Below, one piece after another: positions 1-10,593 of a stretch of 64,000 nt of DNA; position 1 is the stretch's first letter, and every line of letters begins with the position of its first letter. Below the pieces are notes generated by a model. That model had not been told where the DNA came from. It was given only the letters and a program-made list of their open reading frames with translations, and did no database searches. The position numbers were made by a program, and so were the translations under genes. The stretch lies in the NCBI RefSeq assembly GCF_014905175.1, contig NC_057791.1, positions 8,814,492-8,878,491 on the forward strand, written 5' to 3'. Source of the stretch: Aphidius gifuensis. Taxonomy: Eukaryota; Arthropoda; Insecta; Hymenoptera; Braconidae.

Positions 1-881
1 AAAAACGATAATCATCTTTAGAGTTTGTATAATATTCTGTTCTAGGTCTATTCGTGGTTTAACCCTTCTCCCCCTTCTCTTTTTTCTACCACTGAAATAC
101 ACTCAAACGACGAAAAAAAAAAAAAAAAAAAACTATCTATTTTTAATTATTTGAAAAATGAAACTTTTTAATAATTGAAAAAATAAATCAATAAATAAAT
201 AGCCATTTGACATAATAATTTTATTTTAATATAGAAAATAATCCTGAAAAATAATCTAGACTACGATTATTTGGCAACGTCCTTACCTTAGCTAATAATT
301 TTTCAATGTCCTTTTCTTGCCATAATTAATTAATTAAAAAGCTATTCGCAAATGGTTCTAAGGAAAGAATGTGGCCAATTAAATTATTTAACAGTCTAGA
401 TTAATTTCTCAGCCATTTGACATAATAATTTTATTTCAATATAGAAAATAATGCTGTAAAAATAATCTAGACTATGAATTAATTCATTTGGCTTCAAGAA
501 ATATTTCGACTGGGGTTGTTAAGAGTTTCAATTTTTTAAAGACTACAAAATAATTAGTTTTTTTTATCTTTATCGTCGTTTGAATTTGTCATTTATTTTC
601 GTTTAAAATTCATAATACATTCACAAGTTTCAATTAGCAAAATTAGTTGATATTATTAGTAATTTAAGTTAGTGCATCTCGGTTAATAATAATGGGGTTA
701 TAATGATAAAAATTTCTATTGCTTTATATGTACTTCATAATAAGCATTGAATTTTTCTTTTTAAATTCACTTTTTTAAATATCATTTTCATTTAATTACA
801 CAAATTAATCAAGACACTATGCGGCTGAAACTGAGAACTACGTTAAGTAACCGAATACAATTGAAAATTAGATGTGCAGTG
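1..881. other. AT-rich non-coding DNA with a short direct repeat
   Basis: I see no gene here. A segment starting AGCCATTTGACATAATAATT occurs at about 208-262 and again at about 412-467 with few differences, followed by the same AATCTAGACTA string. There is an A-tract of about 20 bases near 113-132. Nothing else is recognisable. Confidence 0.5.
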
Positions 882-989
882 CTGTGAGTATCTGGAGTAA
901 TCCGGAGTAATCCAAAGCAATTCCGGAATAAACCGGAGTAATTCGGAGCAATCCGGAGCGATTCCGGATAAATATTTCCACCAGGGGTA
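882..989. mobile_element. Fragment of a small inverted-repeat element (CCCTGGTGGAAATAT family)
   Basis: This short stretch is built of repeated CCGGAGTAAT-like units and ends in AAATATTTCCACCAGGGG. The same ending closes the element at 23331-23556. Only one end is present here, so this is a partial copy. A short open frame on the minus strand is an accident of the repeat. Confidence 0.5.
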
Positions 990-2794
990 TTTCATGATAC
1001 AGTAAATATCTACAGTTTTATGCATGATACATTTCAAGTCCATAGAACTTCGATACTCACTTGAAATTATTCAAGAATTATATGCACAATTTTTGTGTGT
1101 AATTAAAACATTTTTACGCAATTGTATTTTTTTTATCACGTGGTGCGCTTTGACACAAGATAATACACTCACAAAAAATGATAATAAACGCCTAATATGT
1201 GCAATAATGATAATAACGATTACTATTATTATGTGCAATAACGATAGTAATAACTTTAATTAGAAGAATATAAAATTTTTTTGTATTCACGTTAACTATG
1301 TATGGATAAAGCAAAAATATAAATCTTACACAAAAAATAGATAAAACGATCTCTGTATAAGAAAAAACATAAAATTTACTTTTTTTTTTACGTTGAATAT
1401 GTATTTATAAAAGAAAAATATAAATATAACACGAAATACAAGTAAAAAAAATTTCAATGATAATAAAATATAAAAGTTACTTTTCCTTACGTTACCTCTG
1501 TTTTTATAAAAAAAAAATATAAATCTTACACGAAATACAAGTAAAAAAAATTTTAATATGAATAAAATATAAATTTTACATTACGAAATAAATAAAAACC
1601 CCACTGACTTTAAAAAACCATAAGTTTTATATTTGAAAAATATGAAAGTACAGGTCTCATGTTTCAACATTTTTATTTAGTAATTTTTATACTTTTACCG
1701 TATAGATTCCTCTAATCCTAATAAAAATATAATTTTACGTAGGCGAAGCCTATAGTATTGAATTCACTATATAAATTTAATAAAATGGTCATATCTCCTA
1801 AAATAATATAGTTAGAAAGTTCGTATTAGAACCAAATGAAAGGTTGTATTAATTTTAATTATTTATCTATTAGTTATCAACAAAAGAAGAATTTCAAAAA
1901 ATTTTAAACAGAAAATATTAAGAAAACTAAAAACAAATCGTGGATGCGATTTTTTGCCTAGACATTTAAAATTGCAAAATCTATATAATTAAGAGATAGT
2001 TTTTCTTTTGCTGTTGTTAGAAATTTGTTAATTAACAAAAAAACAAAATTTCTGTTTTTTTCTACTTCGTAGTACTTTTTAAAAAATTAACTTATATACT
2101 TTCATTTGGTCTCAAATTGTTGGTCTTTTAAATACCGAGAGCTACCCTGTTTTGATAAAAAACGCTCCGAAATCGCGTTAATTAGTTATCAACAATTGTT
2201 TATAATAATAAGTAGTGTCTGGTATGTTCTAATAAAAAAATAGCTATAAAAGATTGCTTTTAACGAATTTTTAGAAGAGAGTGTGGCTCGTAGAAATGCA
2301 ATCAGGAATTTTTTGGGCTTTACAAAATTTTTTTATGTTTATTTATTCAAAAGTTATTGAAAGTATAAACAACTAACAATTTAAATTTTAACACTATTTT
2401 TTGACAAAAAAGGCATGCGCGCATGCTTAAAAGTTTCTTTGCTGTGGTTATCGATAAATTAGTTTGCTTGATCGATAAAATAGTTATTTAAATTATCACG
2501 TTATTGAAAAAAAAAAAAAATAGCCATGAAAAATTTTTATAAATAAAAGTATTAAACAAAATGGTTCTAAAAAAAATATTTGTTTAGTTAAAAAAAAGTA
2601 AATTGAACCGTTTATTTTTTTAATATTTGTATTGATTTATTTCTTAAACAAATCTAATTAATAAACAAATCTAATTATGTACTTACATAAAGTATAACCT
2701 TAAATTTGTTTTATCTGTATTTTGATTTGTGTACATAATTTAACAGCGGACGTCAGGGCAAAAAAAAAAAATTCAATCATATAATTCAAAATTG
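990..2794. other. AT-rich non-coding DNA
   Basis: No gene or recognisable element. Stretches around 1270-1600 repeat the theme of AAATATAAATCTTACAC followed by a poly-A run, as a loose, diverged tandem repeat with a spacing of roughly 100 bp. Confidence 0.4.
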
Positions 2795-3135
2795 TAAGAA
2801 AATTAAACTGTAATGAATTTGGAATAATCGAGATAAACCACACGGTCTTTCGTCGGAGTGTTGAAAATTTTCAATTTTTAATAGAACGAATTCGTCACTA
2901 AAAATTTTTACTTTTTTTTTTTATAAGTTTTGCTGATCATTTTCTCCGTGCTTAATATAAAATTGTAAAAAAAATTAAACAGTAATGAATTCGGAATAAT
3001 CGAAATAAACTACACGGGCTTTCGCCGGAGACTTGGAAATTTTCAATTTTGAATAGAACGAATTCGTTACTAAAAATTTTTACTTTTTTTTTTATGAGTT
3101 TTGCTGATCATTTTTGTCCGTGCTTAATGTAATAA
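2795..3135 (+). repeat. Two tandem copies of a ~170-bp unit
   Basis: The unit includes AATGAATTTGGAATAATCG, a CGGAG-AAATTTTCAA core and TTTTGCTGATCATTTT, and ends TCCGTGCTTAAT. It occurs at about 2810-2960 and about 2980-3130. A weaker relative of the CCGGAG core lies near 6640-6690. Confidence 0.7.
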
Positions 3136-3654
3136 AATTAAAAGTATTAAACAAAAAATTATGTAATTTACACTGAGATAATTAATACATGAAATATCAT
3201 TAAAAATAACTTTATAATCACGAGGTAACATCGCCAGAAAGCGCTCTAACGTCTACCTTTTGATATTCAAGTGGTAGTATTTCAACTTCACAGGGAAACA
3301 ACGAAAAATTAACGGGATAGTACATTAAAAAGATGAGTTTATTTCCTAAGTACAATGTCGCAGTTTTCACGGGGTATCCCGTGAAAATTTCTACGTGTCA
3401 AGATAAATTAAAAAATAAATTTTGTTTTGACCCTGTAAACAAAGTGACTTTCACGGGATGCAACGTTGATTATTCTACTTTATTTCGTTGTTATTTCTGG
3501 AAATTTATGTAACTTTCACGGGGTATCCCGCAAAAATTTCTACGTGTCACGTTAAATTAAAATACGAAAAAAAAAAATTATCAACAAAATTGTATTTTAT
3601 GTTGAGAATTATTGTGTATATTCCTCGGTGACTTATTATATTACAAGAATTTTT
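3136..3654. repeat. Non-coding DNA with a repeated short palindrome
   Basis: The self-complementary motif TTCACGGGGTATCCCG followed by AAATTTCTACGTGTCA occurs at about 3366-3401 and about 3513-3549, and a shorter CTTTCACGGGATG occurs near 3449. No gene is visible. Confidence 0.5.
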
Positions 3655-3720
3655 TCCTAACGGAGTTCGAACCTACAACTTCCTAATTACAAAACCTAAG
3701 CCTTGACGCGCGAGACCATT
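3655..3720 (-). other. tRNA-like module (diverged)
   Basis: On the minus strand there is a B-box-like GGTTCGAAC preceded, about 45 bases upstream, by a weak A-box-like TGGTCTCGCGCG. The flanking acceptor-stem sequences do not pair convincingly, so I read it as a tRNA-derived fragment and not a working tRNA. Confidence 0.35.
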
Positions 3721-3929
3721 TTTACAAGCTGTATTTCTTTAAATATTTGTTCAAATAAACTACAAGGTGATCCATACAAGAGAAATGAATCTAACGATTA
3801 AAGAATGGGTCGATCACCATTATATTATAGAATTGACCTGAGAATATTTATCAATAGGGTTTTAATAAATAATAAAAATAAAATGTATAATAATGTATAA
3901 TAATGTATAATAATAAATGTATATATTTT

Positions 3930-4205
3930 ACACAGTAAAAAAAAGTTGGTAATTCGTTTGTAATTTGTAGACTTCAGTCGTTTGTCAAATTTTTGTTTGT
4001 TAATTTAACAAAAAAAAATTTGTAAAATCTTTTGACAAATTTTATTTGTTAATTGTACAAACAAAAAATTTGTAAAATGTTTTTACAAACTCCGTTTGTT
4101 AATTTTACCAACAAAAAATTTGTAAAATGTTTTTACAAACTCCGTTTGTTAATTTTACAAATTTCGTTCGTTAATTTTACAAATTTTTTTTTGTAAAATT
4201 AACTC
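3930..4205 (+). repeat. Tandem ~60-bp repeats
   Basis: Units made of AACAAAAAATTTGTAAAATG plus TTTTTACAAACTCCGTTTGT are repeated three to four times between about 3990 and 4200. Each unit is partly self-complementary (ACAAA / TTTGT). The left edge, CACAGTAAAAAAAAGTT, resembles the starts of the TIR elements elsewhere in the window, so this may be a small decayed element. Confidence 0.5.
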
Positions 4206-5019
4206 GTAACATATAAATGAAGATTTAATGTAAAAATAAAAAGAATATCTGAAAAAATCTTGCATACGGTCAGATTGAGTCGGACGATGTGTGTTTTTAT
4301 AAGCAGCTGATAATAGACAACACGTGAAGTATTTTTTTTCTTCAAAAACCAATAAATAATTATTAAATTATAATTATAATAATAAATCAATAATTCGTGT
4401 TTTCAATGACTTTATCAAGTAAGTTAATTTAAAGTGATTTATGAATCCCTTCAAGATTATTTATAAATGTTATTTTATATTTTTAATTAATTCTTAATTA
4501 ATAACATAATAACAATATGCTTGTTGACAATATTTTCGAAGCTACTTACTTGATAATTAATTAATTGTTAAATATCAGGTAATATTGTAAGAATATGAAT
4601 GGATTAGAAGAATTTCCTGATCAATGTCAATTCTCGAATGAGCAAATGTGTTTTATAATTGTTCAGTATAAAAATGAAAAAAAATGAGAACAGCTTTCAG
4701 AGCATTTTACATATGCTGATATCATCCACAAAGGTTTATTACTTATTTATTTTGTTTAATTCACTTGAGAATTTGTTTGATTCATAAATACTTTTTTCAA
4801 TTTTAAAGTATATGAAATATTTGCATTACCTGACGAGCAAGATATTGAGATTACTGATCTAAATGATGTTTTAATTGATTAAGATATATTATGTAATTTT
4901 ATACGTTGAAGCTTGACATCTAAACTTAGACAGAAAATAGTTAGATATATGTAAGATTTTTTTGCTTTTTTACGGAGGCTAGGAGCCATAGGCTCAGCCG
5001 CAGAATTGGATTTATCAAC
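4206..5019. other. AT-rich non-coding DNA
   Basis: I see nothing that supports a gene, RNA or element in this stretch. Short open frames on the minus strand are low-complexity. Confidence 0.4.
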
Positions 5020-6520
5020 GAAAAAAAAAAAAAGTCTATAACTTTTGAACCACTGAACTTAGAAAGTTCGTTCGTAGCTCAAAAGAAGCGCCTCGAAAAA
5101 CTCTTCGAAAACCATCATAAAATTTTTCTCTGTGACTAAAAGTTTCAGAAAAAAAAATGGAAAATCGAATTTTGGAAAATGTTTGTTCTTTGTTCTAAAT
5201 TAAATGCCATCTAAACTATGAATCTGAGAGCATAAGTTACGAGGGTTGATATGATCTTTAGATATTTCTCTATCATGTTTTATTTCTTAAAAATGGATAA
5301 GCATTCAAATAAAAAAAAGACAGACGTTTATACAAAAATTTTTTCAATGGTGCAAAAAATGGCGCCAGCAATAACTTATAAAAAAAATCAAAATAGAAAC
5401 TTCGTTTTAGGCTCAAAAAATGCGTCTACAAAAACTCTAGAGCCCGCATTATGGACTTTTTCCGCCATGAGCGATAGTTTTCGAACCAAAAAAAAAAAAA
5501 CCTTGAAATTAAAAAAAAAAAAAAAAGACATTTTTTTTTTTTTCTCAAAAAGTATGCATCATAGAGCAAACATTTTTTGAAAAGCACTAGATCTTTCGAA
5601 GGAGCTACTTTTGAGCCTAATACAAAGTCTCTATGATGATAATAACTCCAAATATGGTGGTCCGAAAAAAAACGAAAAACGGCGCCAACAATAACTCGTT
5701 AAAAAATCAAAATAGAGACTTCCTGTTAGGCTCAAAAAATGCGTTTTTGAAAACTCTATCGCCCGCATCATGGACTTTTTCTGCTCCGAACAATAGTTTT
5801 TCAACCAAAAAAAAAAAAACGTTAAAATTTAAAAAAAAATAAAGACATTTTTTTTTTTTTTCTTAAAAAGTATGCATCATAGAACAAAAATTTTTCAAAA
5901 AGCACCAGATCTTTCGATGACGCTTCTTTTAAGCCTAATACGAAGTCTCCATGTTGATAATAACTCCAAATATGGCGGTCCGAAAAAATGACAAAATGGC
6001 GCCATCAATAACTCGTAAAAAAATCAAGCTAGAGACTTCGTTTCAGGCTTAAAAAATGCGTTTTTGCAAACTCTATCGCCCGCAACATGGACTTTTTCTA
6101 CTCTGAACAATAGTTTGTGTAGCAGAAAATAAAAACCTTGAAATTTGAAAAAAAAAAAAGATATATAAAAGATATATAATAAAAGATATATATACGACCA
6201 ATGGCTGAAAAAAATATGTGACTGACCTGTTAATTTCTTTGGCTACATTAATTGCTCAGAAATTAACAGGTAAAACACACCGATTCCTTAGCCATTTGCC
6301 AGCAGTAATAACTTTCAATTGAGCCTAATACAATGTTTCTATCTTCAGTATCCTGAAAGTTATAGCATTTTTAATCAATTTTTTAACAATTTTGAGAAAT
6401 TAGGCAATAAATAACTCAACGTAGAATTGGATTAAAAACTTCGTAATCGGCTCTTATTTTGCGTCTCAAAAAACTCTATCGCCCGCATTGTGGGTTTTTT
6501 CTGCTATCTCCAATATTTTT
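5020..6520 (+). repeat. Tandem array with a ~316-bp period
   Basis: The landmark ATCAAAATAGAAACTTCG recurs at about 5387, 5705 and 6021, and a diverged copy lies near 6430. Each is followed by AAAAAATGCG, AACTCTA-GCCCGCA and TGGACTTTTTC. That gives about three good copies and partial ones at both ends. Open frames here, such as 5251-5580 and 5633-5842, are the same repeat read twice and end in lysine runs; I do not regard them as genes. Confidence 0.75.
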
Positions 6521-6944
6521 TGAGAAAAAAAAAAAAATAAACATAAAAATTTATTTTTGAATAATTTTATTATCAATAAACCATAAAATTATTTAAAAAC
6601 CATAATTTTATTATACCTGAAAAATTAAGATAACCATGGCCCTAGCCGGAGTATTGAAAATTTTTAATTTTCAACGGGTAACGCGGGCAACACCCCCCAA
6701 CAAACGTTACCAGGTCTTTTTTTTTTATAAAATCAATTTTGTCTTTATCATGAATTTACTTGGTAACCTCTACTGAAAATAATTGTAATAATAACGTTTA
6801 AAAAAAGTAAATTTTATGATTAATTTTTTAAAATAATTTCATCTGTTTGACATAAACTTTTTATAATTTAAAACAGTAAATACTACAATAAATGTATTGA
6901 AATCAGTTTTTATATTTTTATTATTGAAAACATAATTTTTCAGA
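6521..6944. other. AT-rich spacer before the LINE fragment
   Basis: No gene seen. A CCGGAG-AAATTTT-AATTTTCAA string near 6640-6680 is a distant relative of the 2795-3135 repeat. Confidence 0.35.
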
Positions 6945-9373
6945 ATGTCCTGCCTAGCTAATACCGCAAAATTTAAATTTTTCTGTTCGACAGCAATAGT
7001 GCAATGTCCAGTATCGCCTACGCGTCCAATCAACTGCCCATTTCTTATAAGTCTGCTCGTGACCCTCAGTGCTGCTATCCTCACTATTAGATGTAGCGGG
7101 GGCATATCCAATAGTGCTCCCAGAGCACAAATAGGGGTCGACTTACCAGCCCCCGTAATGCCTCCTAGCGCCAAGCCTCTGACCTGTTCTAGAAGACTCC
7201 TGGCGCCTACTTGCACGGTTCTCTTCCACCAACACTTTCTACGTGCAATCACCAATTCATTCTTCTATCTAGTATAACACCCGGATGTTTGACCGAGGTT
7301 GAGGGTACAATCTCTTTGCCATAGAATTTTGAATTTTTCCAGCCTTCTAGCTTTTTTTTACCTGTTAAGACTACCAGTTTTGTCTTGTCCAGATTAGCAA
7401 GTAGTCCTGTACTTCACACCACCTTTTCACTATACTTAGTGCAGTTCAAGATCTGCTACAGGCGGTATTCGCATCCTCTGCCTGTATTACGATAGCTATA
7501 TTGTCTGCATATCCCTGGCGGCTCAGAGCTACTAAGAGATCATCCACCACCAGACACTATAACAGCGGGGATAGCACTCCCCCCTGCGGGCATCCTCAGT
7601 TGACGATGGCTCTCAGCGTCTCCCCTCCTCTTTCCACACAAATCCGTCGGTCAGAAGGCATGTTCCTGATCCACTTTCTCAAAGTTGAATGAATCCCAAG
7701 TCTTTCTGCCGCCCTATCTATCGCCTCTAGTGGGGTCTTGTTGAAAGCCCCTTTTATGTCCATGAAAATACCCACCCCCAGTTCTCGTCTGTCTTTGGTG
7801 CCCTCCAACTTGCTAACAAGCTTATGGAGTGCCGCTTATGGACTTCCCTGGTCGGTAGGCGAATTACAGCCTATGCAGCGGACCGCTAACCCGAATCGAA
7901 TCCCTTACATATCTGTCCACAAGTCGCTCCAGCGCCTTCAGCATGTAAGAAATGAGACTGATCGGTCTATAAACCCCTGGCTAGTCTTTGTCAGCCCTGC
8001 TAGGATTAGAAATAAAAACTACCTTAATTTTGCGACATTGCCTCGGTACATAACCCGTAGAAATACACGCCCTCAAGGTCTTGCTAAGTAGTACAAGTGT
8101 ATGACTTAAACGTTTTTGGATCATGACCGGTAATACCCCATCGGTTCTCGGACTCTTATAAAGTTCGAACCCATTTACCGCCCATTTCACTCTATCGGTA
8201 TTTACTACTCTAGACGCAATAACCCAGTCTCGGCGTCGCAACACTCCAGGTATTCATCAGAGAGGTTTCTTCATACCCAGGAAAGTATTTATCCAGCAGG
8301 ACCCCAATCTCTTCCCTCCGGTCTAAGACATAACCCGCCCCTCCCTCCGGAAGTTTGAGTGGTCCATCTGCTGCACTACCTTCCTTGGCGATAATTTCCT
8401 TAAGCTTAGCCGCGTCTGGCACACTAGAGGTTTCTCCACAGAACTTCCTCCAAGAGCCTCTCTTGGCAATCCTTACCGCCTGCTTACATTCTTTCTGCAG
8501 AGTCCCTGGTCTACCTTACGTACCTTGTTCAGGGCCCTGCGTACATCGGATCTCAGCTTCTGTAGCTCGCTACTCCGCCATTCACTTTGCGTCCCGCAAA
8601 TATGTCGCCGCATCTTCGATTTCACTTGGAGTGTTAAACCTCGCCAGGAAGAACTTAATTTTTTTCTCCAGCTCAGCTTCATACGCATGCCAGTCTGCTT
8701 TGCGTCGATTACGAAAGGTTTCCGCACCCTGAGCCACAGTCGCTGCAAACCATTCAAACTGAATGTATCGGTGGTCCGACAACGTCGGGTCATCGGATAC
8801 CTTCTAGTTCTTAAATCTACCTGCCACATCCGGTGTGGCCATCTTAGGTCTATCACCAATTTTCTTATACTAGTTAAGAAAGTGGGTTCCCTACCTTGAT
8901 CGATGACCTCCAGGCTCGTGGCAAATATGAAGTCCAGTAGAGCTCTGCCTCGATTGTTGATGTCGTCGCTGCCCCATGCGACATGATGCGCATTGACATC
9001 CTCAGCCAGTACCAGATTCCTCCGTCTATTCTTGCAGTCCTCAACGAGGGCTACGACTTCGTTAGATGAAGGTTGGTCAGATGAATCATTATGCATGTAG
9101 TCAGACGCTACCACCACCGTTCCACCTTCTTCTGATCCAGTCTCAACGAGGACGCATGCCCTTGGCATAGAAACCGTAAAATATAGAAACCGGAACATCA
9201 TAAAACATTTGTCCCGTTGCTAAACCAAGTCCCCTGACGCCCCCCTTGAATGCCCAAGGTTCTTGAATCAGTGCGATTTTGGTATGCTTGGTAACTATCT
9301 TATGCTTAAGCCACGCCGTAGCCTGTGAGCTACAGTGCAGGTTGATTTGAACGAAAGGAATACTTACTACCAT
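6945..9373 (-). pseudogene. Decayed non-LTR retrotransposon ORF2 (R1/I-group-like endonuclease plus reverse transcriptase)
   Basis: Read on the minus strand across several frames this is one LINE ORF2. It starts with an apurinic-type endonuclease domain (IALIQEPW about 9270; DVNAHHVAWGS about 8970; SDHRYIQFE about 8760). The reverse transcriptase follows (FMDIKGAFN about 7755; PQGGVLSPLL about 7580; YADN about 7495) and then a post-RT segment with PPLHL about 7110. Family knowledge places this domain order and these motifs in the R1/I/LOA group. Breaks are many: frameshifts throughout, a stop in place of the Trp after SPLL, and the catalytic Y-A-D-D reading Y-A-D-N, so it is dead. The GC content is clearly higher than that of its surroundings. 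It is truncated at both ends. No ORF1, poly-A tail or target duplication was found. Confidence 0.85.
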
Positions 9374-9755
9374 TAAGTCGCCTTCTCCCCTTCTGAATCC
9401 GCCTTTCTATATATTTTCATTAATTATTGACTGAGTTATTAATTTAACAACAAATTAACATAATATTTAACAACCGTTTTTGGTACGATCAAGTTTACGA
9501 CCGAGTCTGTGGCACTAGACTTAGCCGAAGATTACTTTCTGTACGGAGGTCTTGATATGTTTAGAAAATAAAATTACTGATGAGAAATCGAGAAAAAGCT
9601 TCGTTCTCTGGCGGTGATCTTATTAACTAACTATAATAAATAATATTTCAAAATATCTATACTTACAAAATTCTATCAATTTTATTAATTAATTAATTAT
9701 CGTTATACATATATTGACATTATATATTTAAAGAATGCTTATCGTTAAGATTATT
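9374..9755. other. Spacer between the LINE and Polinton A
   Basis: No gene seen. The last six bases (9750-9755, ATTATT) match the six bases beyond the right end of Polinton A (59439-59444, TTAATT) at 4 of 6 positions. This could be a decayed target duplication or chance. Confidence 0.4.
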
Positions 9756-10068
9756 AGTAGAGGAGTTATAAGAGTTCTGGCACACTTATTATTCATGGGT
9801 GGGTGGAGTGGGTTGGTGATGTGTGAGGGTGCTTGAGGGAGAAGGTAGTGAAAAAAAGAAGCGCTGTCATTTTTTTTTTGTAAAGATAAAAAAAGTGTTT
9901 TGAATGAGATTTGAACTCAGGTTGTTCAAAGTGAAAGTCTAGCACGCTATCCTCAGGACCATGGCAGCAACTTGATGTAATGGTAATGGGTGAGGTGACT
10001 GATACTTAGTTCTAAAAAATGGTTTGTTGGAGAATGGAATAAATTTTTTTTTAGTTTATTGTTTATAA
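9756..10068 (+). repeat. Left terminal inverted repeat of Polinton A
   Basis: It matches the reverse complement of 59127-59438 over its whole length with scattered substitutions and small indels. The shared blocks are AGTAGAGGAGTTATAAGAG at the tip, TTCTGGCACACTTA, TTCATGGG-GGGTGG, GTTCAAAGTGAAAGTC, AGCACGCTATCC and AAAAAATGGTTTGTTGGA. The inner limit is set where similarity stops, after TTTATTGTTTATAA. Confidence 0.85.
9904..9972 (-). other. tRNA-like module inside the left TIR of Polinton A
   Basis: On the minus strand the order is an A-box-like segment around GGATAGCGTGC, an anticodon-arm-like GACTTTCAC and a B-box-like GTTCAAATCTC, spaced as in a tRNA gene. The same module is in the other TIR (59222-59288), so it belongs to the element's ends and is not an independent insertion. 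The stems are imperfect, so a functional tRNA is unlikely. Confidence 0.5.
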
Positions 10069-10265
10069 CAATGTAAAAATATTAAAAATAACATGAGTCT
10101 CCGATAGAAATGATTATCGCTATCGAAGAAATTTTATTGTTCATAAAACACTCTTAACAATAACATGATATATTTAAAGAATTTATTTTGAAACAGGGTT
10201 GAAAAAATATTTATTTTTTAAATATTTATTTTTTTATTTTCAAGAGTTGTAAGATTTTTGATGAG
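10069..10265. other. Non-coding DNA inside the left TIR of Polinton A
   Basis: AT-rich subterminal sequence with no recognisable feature. Confidence 0.35.
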
Positions 10266-10439
10266 ATGTTTTGTTTTTTAAGACAAGAGAAGTTGCATGA
10301 TGAATTTTCAATGATCATAGAAAGATATCCGAAATTATGCACCTGCAAGATTTGTCCCGCTGCGTTTTTAACCTCCAGAAAAGAGGGGTTGCATCAGGAA
10401 ATTTTATTAAAGAGAGTTGAAACGATCATTCTATTTTAA
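10266..10439 (+). CDS. Short zinc-finger ORF or exon (57 aa), Polinton A cargo remnant
   Basis: A 57-codon frame runs from ATG at 10266 to TAA at 10437. It contains a C2H2-like finger: C-x2-C-x3-F-x8-H (CKIC, then F, then GLHQ), preceded by an L-x-x-x-x-L-H half-motif. It lies about 200 bp inside the left TIR and points the same way as the polymerase. That is the same position relative to the polymerase as the five-exon zinc-binding gene of Polinton B, though I see no clear sequence match. It may be one exon of a larger broken gene. The function is unknown; nucleic-acid binding would be a guess from the finger. Confidence 0.4.
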   Translation: MFCFLRQEKLHDEFSMIIERYPKLCTCKICPAAFLTSRKEGLHQEILLKRVETIILF

Positions 10440-10472
10440 GTGTTTCGAGTGCGAACATTAGATTACAAATTA

Positions 10473-10568
10473 AAAATGTCAAGAATATTCAGTCTTGGAG
10501 AATCACAAGATGAAGACCTTGTGATTTTGGAACCATTATACTTAACAAAACAAATTGTGTTGCGGAAG
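10473..10568 (+). pseudogene. Possible exon fragment next to the zinc-finger ORF
   Basis: An open stretch starting MSRIFSLGE, rich in acidic residues, runs to an AAG|GTTTGT donor-like site at 10568 just before element E1. A possible acceptor with a following short acidic frame (NSNNSESDSEN, ending at a stop) lies at about 13276-13326 on the other side of E1. The reading phases do not agree as they stand, so this is a hint only. Confidence 0.2.
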
Positions 10569-10593
10569 GTTTGTATTTATATATATATGTATA

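Noticed and set aside
1024..1263. ORF of 79 aa on the plus strand
   Set aside because: Low-complexity Asn/Ile-rich translation of AT-rich DNA, no domain, no supporting neighbour.
5251..5842. Two similar lysine-rich ORFs (109 and 69 aa) as a gene family
   Set aside because: They are the same 316-bp tandem repeat read twice, and the lysine runs come from poly-A tracts.
6945..7277. Plus-strand 110-aa ORF and other plus-strand ORFs over 6945-9373
   Set aside because: Antisense shadows of the LINE reverse transcriptase/endonuclease read on the minus strand.
9904..9972. A SINE insertion
   Set aside because: The same segment is present in mirror position in the other TIR and the similarity extends to the TIR tip, so it is part of Polinton A's ends.
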